Assembly (NCBI RefSeq): GCF_016545825.1
Contig: NC_052614.1
Coordinates: forward strand, 62,038,034 to 62,102,033
DNA from: Eucalyptus grandis
Taxonomy: Eukaryota > Streptophyta > Magnoliopsida > Myrtales > Myrtaceae
Length of the DNA: 64,000 nucleotides
Direction: 5' to 3'
The notes under the pieces were generated by a model. That model did no database searches and was not told the DNA's origin. It saw only the letters and a program-made list of their open reading frames with translations. Positions 25,050 to 35,594 of the stretch are shown here, piece after piece. The translations under genes and the position numbers were made by a program. Each line of letters starts with the position of its first letter. Within the stretch, counting starts at the first letter, position 1.

Positions 25050-27740
25050 CGGGTCGCAACTCAACACTCTATGGTTGTTATAAGTTTTTTTCTTTCTTTT
25101 AATAGTTCTTCCCCTACTATGTCTCTCTCTTATATGTATAAAATGGGCAATGAGGGTGGCTTGTGTAGTGGAAGGGAAGCCGTCCTCCCAATGACCTTAC
25201 TAGAGAAAATTGACCTAAGTTCAAATCAACCAGGGAAGAAAACTGTCCTCTTTCAACTTTGAATCACCATGTTAAGTGTTGATTTTACTCCTTAAATCTT
25301 CTATACGTCAACCTAAGGATCTTGCCATTAAAAAAGACAATCCTTCTAGATAATAAGAGCGAGTAGAAGTCATATGCTATGATTTCCAATCTTTCACGAG
25401 ACAGAGAAATGGATTCACATGGATAATGTGAGAAAAAAGCTATCCGATACACTCCATTTAATTTACAAAAGTTTGATCAATTTATAGATGACATGCAGCA
25501 ACTTGATTTCCATTCACATATAAATGACAGGCAGCTAGCCAAGCTGTGTCAAAGCCCCATTGCATATATTAGATGACATGCCATCTCAATCCATAAGACA
25601 AATGAAGGATATATAGATGTTTTCCAATCATCACACCTTGAGAAAAGGCAACGCATTTTCGACTCAACAGGTGAGACATCCTTCAGATAGTAGACTCGAA
25701 GACGAATCTTGCTTCCGGTCTCCATAATCTGACAGCAATGATGGTGATTCCGCTAGACTGGCGAGGACTACTTTTATCTTCCTCTCCTCTATGTAATTAC
25801 AACTTTCTTTATCTAACTAAAAATCTAAAGAAAATTTCTCAAGTTACTTGCCCCTGGAAAGATTAGGGAACATATAGCAGGAAAACTACCATGTCAGCCG
25901 TAATGTCCCTTCACCTGTATCCAAAACTTGTCTCTGCACTGTAGGACAGGTGGAGCTACCTGCTGTGCTTGCATGGTAACTGCATCAAACAGAAGATCGG
26001 ATGAAAGTCGTATGCCAATTCTTTGTAAGTATCAACACATAGCTTATGGGGGGCACGTCGTGGTTTTTCTTTATCTTGATGTTATAGGCTACTAAAATTT
26101 GGGCATTCAAAACCTTATTTAAAGATGATCCTTGCTGCAACGCCACTGCCTCTACCTTAAGCAGTTCATATCCCAGTGATAATACAGTCTAATTGACATG
26201 TCATGGCAAAAGAAAGTACAGGAAGAATCATTCAGCTGATTCAAGTACTATAAACCTAACATACTGATTAGTCTTATTGCCTATAGTGGAATCGAGCATG
26301 AGCTTGGTTTACTCAACCGCATAAACATTGAGAAGAGGCTTCAGACAAAAGAACTTAACGAAGAAGGGCACGTCATGAGAGCAAGATGTGATGAAAATGC
26401 CATCGTAAATTTTCTTTGAAGATACAACGCAGTAATGCAATCTCATCTTGTGCGTTGGTTTTCTCTACTAATCATCGTCTCAGTCATCTGGTTTACACAA
26501 CCATTCCTACTTTATCTCCAGAAAGTAATTCACTCACAAGGCATTCCAAGAGTTTGCGGTGCGAGGATAAGAAGGATATCATCCCTTCACTTATTGCCTA
26601 ATAAAACAGGAGGCAAGCAACGCAAACTGACTGTAGCTCCAATAGAAAATGAACCAAATGTGCCGCACTATACTCACAGATAAACTTGAGATCATGAAGC
26701 CAGATCTCAAGAGCTCTTCAGCCATAATGACTTCTATATCACTGATCCACGCGAACCACCAGGTCACATAGCAGTATAACAACAATCAAGCAAAAAGCTT
26801 TGCATAAAAGGTCAATTCAAGTACCCATTTGATATAATCCTGTCATGCGCAGTTTCAAGCACGTTGTTCATTTCAACAAAACACAAAGTCACACATGATC
26901 ACCAAACACTAGACGGGCAAAACTCAGATGGTTCACTCTCCATGAGAAAATAATTCAGCGCACTAATCACTACAGAGCTGAAGAGCAGTTCAGGATTCAC
27001 AGAAATAACCAGAGCACTACATCGTTCCTAGACCCTGCATTGCAGGCTCGAAAGGCACCCACTGTGATCATGATTATGCCATATGCAAAACTCGATACTG
27101 AGGATGATCCGATGCTCTGTTATGACATCTCTCTGAACAGTTATGTTAAGTTGCAGAGTGGCGGTTCGCCCACTATTTATATATTACTCATTTTTCAAAA
27201 CCTTGTTTTGTTGTATTACCCTTAGAAAAAGCTTTAAAAGAATAGTGAATTTATTATTGCCAACTTACACAATCTTCTTTACCAACCCTTGCGCAAATTG
27301 CTTTTTTGTCATTTTCTGAAAATTTCGTGCTATATATATAAAACCAACTTATCAGGTTTGGTGTCTGTCGATATATCCAATAAGCCTAGCCATATAATAT
27401 TCTCTTACTATACGTGGGTGAGAAAGTTATCAATGAACTTGCAATTAACTACTCAATAACATTAGAAACAAAAACTATTAAAATTCTTTCATAAAATTAA
27501 TGTGGAGGACGTAGGGCGTGTTTTGTTTTTAGTTCAAATAGGAGGAGAACATAGGAAAAAGTATGCTGTCAAATGTGAAATATGAACTAAGTAATTACCG
27601 CCAATCCTTGAAAATTTCGTCAAAATGACCCTGGTTCACGGGGTCAGTCTGGTTTTTTCTTTTCTTTTCTTTTGAATTTGTTCACCATAACAGCCAAGCC
27701 ATACTTTGTATTTAAAAATTCAGGGAGGAGACGATTTCCA
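25050..27740. other. Duplicated stretch without a recognised gene, copy A
   Basis: It matches copy B at 41050-42850 and 44380-44570. Short open frames occur, such as a minus-strand run near 25640-25790 whose text (VVLASLAESPSLLSDYGDRK) is partly shared with B near 41650-41790. Those may be exon remains of an unrecognised minus-strand gene. I cannot assign a family. Confidence 0.4.
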
Positions 27741-28720
27741 ATTTACAGCTCTTCGAGTTGTCGAGTCCATCACAGAGGATTCATCTCAGATTCTGCAAGC
27801 TCTGATATATTCATCGTGGATTCTGCTTAGTCTGGATGTTCTGTATAAGGGGCAATGATGGTAATGCCAGAGTTAAAGCATAAGCTGAAGACTTGAAATC
27901 CATATCCTAGGTGCAATTTCTCCCTCTTTACCCAACCTCGATTGAGGATGAGGACCAGATGCCAATGTGTGCAGAAGCTCCTTCTGTGCTCCTAGAGTTC
28001 AACCTGACTAAGATTTCTGAGATTCTACATCCAAAGACAGCCGGCACTGCTTCAGATTTTCGCTTGGTGATCCGTCCTATGGAAATGTGAATGATATCAA
28101 GCTGTGCGTGGCTCTGGCATTGGCTCCAGAAATGGATCCCAAGTTGCTTTCAACTGAAAGTAGTACAGTATGGATCCAACTTTTGGAGTTTGTGCATACT
28201 GAAGGATATGGAAGATTTTCTCGCATTTAAAGTTTCCTCTTTAATGATCACTGATTCCACATGCCCCCGCTGAGCCAACACTGTGTGATGAAAGTTCTTC
28301 TGAGGCAGCAAGCAGCGTAAGGGACATAACCGGCTTTAGTGGCAGTGCCAGTGTTTTCCTGGAATTGAGTGGGTCATGACAGAAAATAATGCCAATATTG
28401 CTTCTGAATGCATGGTTCTATTACTAATCTTTTGAAAGTGAGTGCGATTCTCGAGTCTCGACAAAAGGCGCTCCTTCTCTACTGGTACAGCGAATGCTGC
28501 ATTCTCTCTCCGTTATTCCTGCAGGTGATGTTTGCTGCACAGAATGATTTTCGTCAGTGTGCATGTTTCGGAGTTTGCAAAAGATTGAAGGCATTGATTC
28601 TGAGATAAAAAATTCCTGTGCCTGCTTTGCCAGTGCCGCCACACTGGTAATCTCAGTTCCGGCAGCTCTCTCATTGTAGTTTAATCCATGAAAGTTGTGA
28701 GGCCAACTGATTCCTGGCCT
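27740..28720 (+). pseudogene. Unidentified gene fragment, copy A (frame-broken)
   Basis: With copy B (44560-45600) it shares a run of protein-like text: FNLTKISEILHPK, then LCVALASAPDMDPKLLS (A: LALAPEMDPKLLS), LEFVH, EDFL, LLKAAPREGA, FLTNLLKVSAILES and VSEF. Helix-rich, Leu-rich wording suggests an ARM/HEAT-like helical protein. A is broken by many indels and a stop soon after EDFL. I do not recognise the family. Lack of obvious introns over about 0.9 kb suggests one long exon or a retrocopy. Confidence 0.45.
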
Positions 28721-29327
28721 GAATCTCAAACCTTTTTCAGTGTGGAATCTAGGAAGGTTGCTCGGCTTTCAGGACAAGCATCAAAGAAACTGCACGTCTG
28801 GTCTGGCTAGCGCCAATTGCAGATCCAGTCAAAAGTCTTTTCTCTTTACCAAGACTTCCCCTAGGATAATCTTTTTCTTTACCAAGACTTACCTTGGACA
28901 TGGGTTTACATAGTCATCAAAAATGAAAGATGACAAACTTCATTTCTGACTGTCGCAGTTCATTGATTCATAGGTATTCAAATTTGACTATTCATTCCAT
29001 GGCACCCATGATTAGTAGGTGGCGGGTTCATGTGGTTATGGTGAGCATCACGCAAGAAACTTTGAAACCCTCGACATTGTGATCAAGGCATTTCTGCAAT
29101 AGCAAATTGCCAGCTTCAGAAGCGGACATGGCAATTTGCTCATTCTAAAAACTCACAGAGAGAGCCCAAAGGAAATAGAGCAATTGTAAGTTTCTGTCAT
29201 TATTCTAATAAAATAGGGCACAATGACTCTTGAAACAAGATGCAACTAGTACATCAGAAACTAAATTCGAAGTTCCACGACCAATGGGCATTGAGATATG
29301 CATAAATTAAGACAAGCTCACAAGGAA
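28720..29327. other. Single-copy spacer between duplication copy A and the ACP gene
   Basis: No gene is supported. A short open run at about 28740-28806 (VESRKVARLSGQASKK) could be an exon remnant of the neighbouring fragment, but it has no counterpart in B that I could align. Confidence 0.4.
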
Positions 29328-29758
29328 CTACGTCTTCCTCAGTTCTTCAATTAGCTTTTCGATCATGTAGCTTCCTGGACAGTTGTGATACTTTGAGCAC
29401 TTTCTTCCTCCACGCTGATCCCAAATTCTTCTTCAAGTCGCATCACAATCTCACACAAATGCAAAGAGCAATGGTCTCATCACAATCCTATTTTACCGTA
29501 TAAAGGAGTAAACTTTAACGTTGGAATCAGATAAGAAGAAAAACAATTCCAGCTCCGCCTCAGAATGAACGGATAAAGTGGAAACCTCATTAAAGTCTGC
29601 AGAAAAGGAAAGAGACTTTTGCATGAACAGCTTACAGTGTCCAGAGAATCAGCTCCCAGGTTAGCAAATTTTGACTCTCCAGTCATGCTAGCATCATCTG
29701 GTAAAGCCCAGCTGCTTCCTTACCATTTGCACACTTTATCCACTGTCTCCTTTTTAGC
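29328..29758 (-). CDS. Plastid acyl carrier protein, 3' exons (frame-broken)
   Basis: The exon at 29636-29758 (acceptor GAGCAG, donor GTAAGC) encodes [11 protein letters not shown], a disturbed stretch, then [23 protein letters not shown] with the DSL serine that takes the 4'-phosphopantetheine. The exon at 29328 to about 29450 gives [28 protein letters not shown] and, after a frame change, [12 protein letters not shown] and stop. This is the plant chloroplast ACP of type II fatty-acid synthesis. Breaks are one missing A in CAAATGG and one extra T in GGCTTTACC, which compensate each other, a missing base or two near the C-terminus, and a damaged acceptor of the last exon. The transit-peptide exons were not found upstream. 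Confidence 0.85.
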
Positions 29759-30090
29759 CTGCTCGTATCTCAAGTCGATTAATTGCAAGTTCTCAAAAAC
29801 CTACTTATGGGCTTCACACTGAGTGTTTATAAGATTGGCAAGGCCAATCAAACATTCCCAGAGCAAGCAAAATTGTTGGAACACAGTATCAATAATATTA
29901 TGGGCATCCACTTTCCCAGAAGGAGAATGTTTTGAATGACTTGATTATAATCACACAGCAAAGATCGTTCAACACGAGACAAAAATAATGGCCCAGACTT
30001 CAGATATATAATAACTTGTAGTCACTTTGCTACGCTCTAGTTTTGTTGTTATAGTTGGCATGACACAGTAAAACATACCGCACATGAAAC
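29759..30090. other. Spacer upstream of the ACP exons
   Basis: The transit-peptide exon of the ACP gene would be expected here or further up on the minus strand, but I see no suitable Ser-rich start. Duplication copy B begins at about 30090, so the 5' part of the ACP gene may have been cut off by the duplication. Confidence 0.45.
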
Positions 30091-30361
30091 CTGGAAGCGG
30101 CGTGCTTTAAGAAAGGAAACTTCTGCCACCGATGGGGAGGGAAACAGACCTGACATTAGATAACTTGCTGACAGGTACCTGTTAAAAATGTCAAAAGTGA
30201 CATTAGATATCTTTGACATGTACTTTAGACCTGACATGGTGCTATAAAGTCAGGTCTAAAGTACAATGCCAAATGTTTACTAATGTTTCAAAAGATCCAA
30301 TCTCAGTTCACAGTGCAGGACCTCAACCAGAATGCCCATATCCCATTTTTGCACAGAAAAT

Positions 30362-30872
30362 TTGGGAGAATTACATTTTGCCCCAAGTTTTTGGCATAGT
30401 GGCAAACTACCCATGATGTTTCAAGTTTTGCAATTTGTCCCGGACTTTTTAAAATTGGAGGCAATGGGCAGCCCACGTGACTAGTTATGGAAGGCAAATT
30501 AGTTTATATCATCTATATATGTGGAAAAGAAAAAATACAGGGACTACCCAAAAACATATTTTAAAACTATATATTGATGTGCATTTCGCATTGATCCACT
30601 CAAATTTCACCAGAATTTTAGTCACGTGCTCTCAAGTGCAATATTTTTAATTATTCTTCTACTTATTATATGTACATGCTTATATGAAAAATTTCCTCTG
30701 TAATCAGTCACATTGTTGGAGCTCCAAGTTGAAATTGTTTGAATTCAATCCAGGGAACGAATTGCAATCTATTCCCAAATTATGGGCCAATTGCAAAAAT
30801 AAAACATCACGGGCCAATTTGCAACAACTTTAAAACTTGGGGGCAATACGTAATTTGCCCCAGAAAATTTAC
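30362..30872. mobile_element. MITE with long TIRs, copy B
   Basis: Same element and same position as 12973-13484 and better preserved: left end GGAGAATTACATTTTGCCCC, right end inverse of GGGGCAATACGTAATTTGCC. The TIRs share ATGATGTTTCAAGTTTTGCAA and reach about 90 bases inward. Non-coding. Confidence 0.75.
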
Positions 30873-31769
30873 AGAGTTTTCAGACCAGTAGATTGCTAGC
30901 AATTATTAGACCAACATCAAACCTCGAGAACCTTCAAGCTAATGGAGATGCTACTATCAGCATCACCAACCACAACAATGAGACAGCAAAAACAAGCTAA
31001 AATAAGTTCAAAAACAAAGGCATCAACATGCAAAGCTGCTACCTGAGAGCAACTCAACAACACATTGAAAAAGAGTGAACTAGATTAGGTGTCCGCCTAA
31101 TAAATTCTGGAATATAAAAGCAGCAGGAAGCCAAAACCAAGTATCACTAGCCTGAACTCATCATTAACCTCAGACAGTTCATCTAGTCAATCTAGACAAT
31201 TGAAAATGCTCATTTGGCTGTGCTGTAGCTTCCCAATGTAGTCACAAATGCATGCTTGGCGATGCTTACCCAGTTCATCTGTCCCCATATCCACCCAGCC
31301 TAATGCCACAAACATGGCTGTTTTTTGAAAACTGCCAGAACATGTACTCATCTCCCAATGAGCCCTATCAAATCCTTAGCCCAGAAACTCACTCTACTTG
31401 ATCAATCATCACACATTTTCCGACACAAACATTCTGAACCAGCATCTCCCGTCAGGCATAATTCATAAATCCAGGCACTAAACAAATCGAAAAGCAGACT
31501 AATTTCTTCCCTTTTTCCCCTATCAAGTCGAACGAAATGCCACTCCTCGATCAATCCACGGAAAAAACTCGACATTTACCACAACCCAGTGGACGAAAAA
31601 ACACCTCCACCACCATAAACACGAGCACGTTCGTTCTAGTCTGGGAAAAAGCTAACGCCCAAGCTGATAATATGCCTGAAATGCCGCCAGCGATCAAGCG
31701 CCAATCAATCAAAAACCAAATCATGCAGAATCTACACTTGCAATCGTCCAAAAGCCTCAAAGCCTCGTT

Positions 31770-31834
31770 AGTGGCTTAAAGAACAATAATATATCTTCCT
31801 TTGACTTGTCAGGTGGGGCAATGGGGTGCATATC
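31770..31834 (-). pseudogene. UBP12/13-like exon fragment, copy B
   Basis: After TTTTTTCAG, the minus strand reads DMHPIAPPDKSKEDILLFFK in one frame. It matches the LRPIAPPDKTKEDILLFFKLYDP segment of plant UBP12/13 nearly residue for residue, then diverges after FFK. The exon is intact here but the rest of the protease is missing except for 32500-32541. It is a relic rather than a functional gene. Confidence 0.68.
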
Positions 31835-32499
31835 CTGAAAAAATACAGCTCAACCAAATGAGTGATGCCACCTAGCATATGAAAGCCTTTTATTGATCAA
31901 GATGCAATGAGAAATTTTACCAGCCCAAATTCTACTTCCAAGAAAAACTTCAATTCGGCATTCGGAACTTTATTTGACACTTCTCTCAGCTGTCTATTTG
32001 ACACTTCTCTCAGCTGTCCTACCTACAGTATATCAAAAAGAAAAACAAATACAGTTGGAAAGAAGTAAAGACCCAAAACAAAAGGCATTGAAACAGCAGA
32101 TAAAGCACGGTGAAATGAACATAAGCAGCACGGAAAATTTAAAAAAGAAAAACGAAAGAACAAAAAGGGAAAAGAAAAAGGAAGCATCTCTGCCAATAAA
32201 ATGCATGATCAAAAGATATCCTTCCAATGCAGGTAAGTGAAAATTAAAACCTATCACTCTGAAAAACAATTAACTCCTCCAAGAATAAGCTGAACAAGCA
32301 TCGTCCTCATTATTTTCCACTGGTACACCAAAATAATCAACTAAGTGATAACAAAAACTCAAGTACCAGATAATAGAAAGCAGGTAGTGCAGCACATTAA
32401 CACAACATTAGGTAGACTTAAAAGGCTAAATGATTACCCAACGAAGCTAAACAGAAATTAAACCAAAAAAAAAAAAAAAGTGCATGAGAAACATTTCTG

Positions 32500-32541
32500 A
32501 GAAATGTGCACCGGAATGCTGAAATCTTTAGCAACCTCCTC
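32500..32541 (-). pseudogene. UBP12/13-like exon fragment (EEVAKD), copy B
   Basis: Behind a TATTTTTTTCAG acceptor, the minus strand reads EEVAKDFSIPVHIS, matching EEVAKEFGIPVQ of UBP12/13 without a frame break. It lies upstream of the 31834 fragment in transcription order. Both being present in A and B shows the gene had already decayed to these scraps before the duplication. Confidence 0.62.
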
Positions 32542-33402
32542 CTGAAAAAAATACAGCGGTTTTTGTTGTCACTTGGTTTGATTTCTGTTGGAGAAATCCT
32601 TGAAACTATCAACAGAGAAGACTATCCCCAGAGATGGCCAAAAGCTAGTTTGCTAGACACGGCGATACTGTTTCGATAGGATATTGCAGCGTAATTTGAC
32701 TGCGACAAAGTCAACGATGCCTGGTATACACTGTCCATTCGTTTCCAATGTACAGCCAAACAGCAGTGTGGTTTTGTGTTCTTCAGCATCTAATGCATAA
32801 TATGATATAAGGTTCATCAGCGATTTCGTGGATGATTCCAATTATTTTCAATAATCTAACCGCAACGATTGAGAGTCCACTAGGAAAGAATGGACACAAA
32901 ACATCATATCCCTATCCGAAATTAGGACAGGCATATCGTAGATAAAGATGCCCACTGTTAATGATTGTTCAATAAGTTTTAGCACTATGCTCCAAGCTCA
33001 TCATAGACTGCAATTTAGAGAGAGAGAAAAAAAAAAAAGAATGGCTCTTCTCATATCTAAGCACGAAAATTGGTTCTTTATGTGCCGCAATAGTCTCAAA
33101 ATTCTCTGTCAAGGGCTTGCGGACATTGTGAGAACATTAGTCTATAGGAATTCCAAGTTCAGAATAAAATACCGATACACCGCTATTCATTTGATATGTC
33201 AAAACAAAAAATAAAGCGCCAATATTCTGGTCATATTTCAAGTTTAGCTCAACTTTTAACTGCATTTGAACAAGTATATTTGTTTTGAGTCCTTTAAAAT
33301 CTAACTCCATGACTTTGTCATTATGATTTGATCATGTGATTCAAGGTCCTCTTGTTTTCAACTTTGTCTTCTGATGAGTGTGAAACCACAAGGCGATAGC
33401 AT

Positions 33403-34925
33403 CAAGGGGAGTGATGTAGGAACAACGATCATCTCTCCAGCCCCAACGCACACATGACAAATCCTATAAATTCCATCCAGTAGCTCCAACCCTTGAGTCT
33501 GTTCTCTGTTCGACAATTTTTGGTGTTGAGAATGGAACTACATCACTGTAATTTTATGTAACTAAGGTATAAAAGCTGCTTAAGATTAGTTATGGGATTT
33601 TTGCAATGCCACTTCTTCGATTCAGTTGCTCTTTGCTACTTCTCCAGTTGCTAAATGAGCCACAACTTGCTACAAAGAAACATAGTTCCATTAACTTTGT
33701 TAAGACTTAAACCATCTCAATAAGAAAACCAGCTCAACAGTCCATCTGAGATGTTTGTACTTCTGGGTCTTCATGTCAATGTTTAATGCGTTGTAAATAT
33801 ATCAAAATCAATGGAAAAGAATGGGTTGTGTAAATTAGCATGAACATAATCTGTCAAGACAAATGTCTGTGGACCTGTACGCGTGATCTTTTGATCCCGA
33901 ATACATGTCTCTATTATTCGAACTCAGCAGTTAAATTCTCGGAAGATTCATTCAAGTACCTCGTCAGGAGCAGAGTCATTTTCCTTCTTCCTCAATTCCT
34001 CTTCCTTTTCCAGTCCAGTTGGATTCTTCTCTTCCACCACCACTTTATCATACTCGCCCTCCTTCACATGTTCATGCCTAGGCAAGTTGTACTCGGAGGA
34101 GAGGCCCTCAGACATGATCCCTTCCGGCACTTCCTCGTCTCTTCTGGGAGAGAAGTAATGATCCGGCAAGTTCATGGGATGTGAACCTCCCTGGCTCTGC
34201 CTCTTCCTCTTCTACTAGCGGTTCTGTCTCCGGCTCTAGCTCCTGCTCCAGCTCAATCTCCTTTTTCTTCCTCTACACGCTTCTCTTCCTCTCTGTCTTC
34301 ATCCACGGCCTTTGTTTCTTCTACTTCTTTGTTCTCTTCTTCTTGTTCAGGCTCGGGATGTTCAGTTATGTCCTTAACATCAGCCGCAGTTCCTGTACCC
34401 TGGCTCACCGCATTATTGATTTCTTGTTGCACGAGTAATGCCACGCCATTCCCAATTGCTTCCATCTGAGGAAACGTTCTGTTCCACTTGTTTGTTCTTC
34501 TCGGGATTGGTGCTTGAAACTCCTGCTTTCAGTAATGGTGTTTCCGGTGGCAACAGCATGCTTCGACTCCGCGCAACGCATTTTCGTAAAAAGAAAAGTC
34601 AATCGAAAGGAATTAGATTGGGGTATTGATTCTCTCTCCCTTTGTGCATCAGATTGGAATGAAATTTCGGCTTTCGTTTTCTTTGGCTGTTGCAGTTTTG
34701 ATTTGCTGAGGCGGGTTGTATCCGTGGTTGACAAAAGGAAGGAGTTTTTTTCTGTTGTGGATTGAGGGTGGAGAGGAGACAGTTGCAGCTTAAGTTAAAA
34801 TGGGGAGTTTCTCCCTCGAATCTAGAAAACGACAATTCGTTTCTTACTATCAGTGGGGTTTTCCTTTCATTTTTTCCAAGCCAACCTTAGTTCAATGAAA
34901 AAACACACTTTAGAATTAACATATG
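33403..34925. other. Block present in copy B but absent from copy A
   Basis: A and B agree up to GGCGATAGCAT (A 16062, B 33402) and agree again from GCATACATCC in B (34925) and ATACATGGATC in A (16063). The four bases GCAT occur at both edges in B. A clean 1.52 kb deletion in A by short homology is the simplest reading; insertion in B is the alternative. The block holds the acidic gene and its upstream sequence. Confidence 0.7.
33948..34734 (-). CDS. Glu-rich acidic protein, unknown function (three frame breaks)
   Basis: On the minus strand a start MSTTDTTRLSKSKLQQPKK is followed by a Ser/Lys-rich region. After a frame change come LVQQEINNAVSQGTG and an acidic run (PEPEQEEENKEVEETKA...). After a second change it continues IELEQELEPETEPLVEEEE, and after a third, MNLPDHYFSPRRDEEVPEG, ending APDEVLE. 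All segments flow into each other with 1-2 base shifts and no nonsense codons inside, so one protein of about 260 residues is likely. It has no membrane segment or domain that I recognise. It is present only in copy B. The breaks look like recent indels or sequence error. Confidence 0.5.
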
Positions 34926-35594
34926 CATACATCCAAGCAAAATTCAATATTGAAAAGACCGAATTATTCCTACTCAAAAACTTATTTAAGTCTCTCGCTC
35001 CATGTTTGAGCAAATATAATTTTTAGTTGATTTTGAGTACTTTTGATGGTAAGACTTTAGGACCTGTGAATAGACTTTTTTGAGAGAAAATGACAATTTT
35101 TTTATACAAAGGAACACAAGGTTAATCGACATAGAAATGCGAAAAGTGAGGTATGTTTTTGATATTTTATAATGTCAATCGATCTCATAAACTAAAATTC
35201 ATATGGTCGTGAAATATGAAATTGTTTGCACTTAATCCGATTGAAAATTGAACTTACCTAATTTTCCAAATTCACATATAAATCCTTTTCATTTCATGAA
35301 CCATTAAATCAAAATTGACCAAGAATGGGTATGTCAAAAAACGAAATATCACAAAAAGATGAATTATAATAATGTTAGCAAACGAATGATCAAAATATTA
35401 CCAAATAATCCCACAAATGCTTTACTTCCCAAATGGAATTTAAATTTCTCTCAACTTGCCATAATTTTTTTTTCTATGGCTAAGTAATAAGCATCTCCGA
35501 ACGTATATCCTCTCTGTAGATAATTACCCTATCTTTCTTCCATTTCGAGAGTGTCGTTTGCAAAAGGTTTTATGATTGTTCCGCACCGTAAGTG

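Larger units (their letters stand above)
12700..28700. repeat. Large segmental duplication, copy A
   Basis: This block is collinear with about 30100-45600. Anchor pairs are 12973-13484 with 30362-30872, 14405 with 31770, 15152 with 32541, 16907 with 35842, 19415 with 38324, 20897 with 39820, 25050 with 41060, 26900 with 44420 and 28500 with 45400. In a stretch of about 175 bases at 20795/39716 I count about 10 differences, roughly four of them indels. Private to A are ~21400-24950 (a copia LTR, a tandem repeat and most of a TIR element). Missing from A are a 1.5 kb block with the acidic gene and 42900-44400. Confidence 0.88.
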
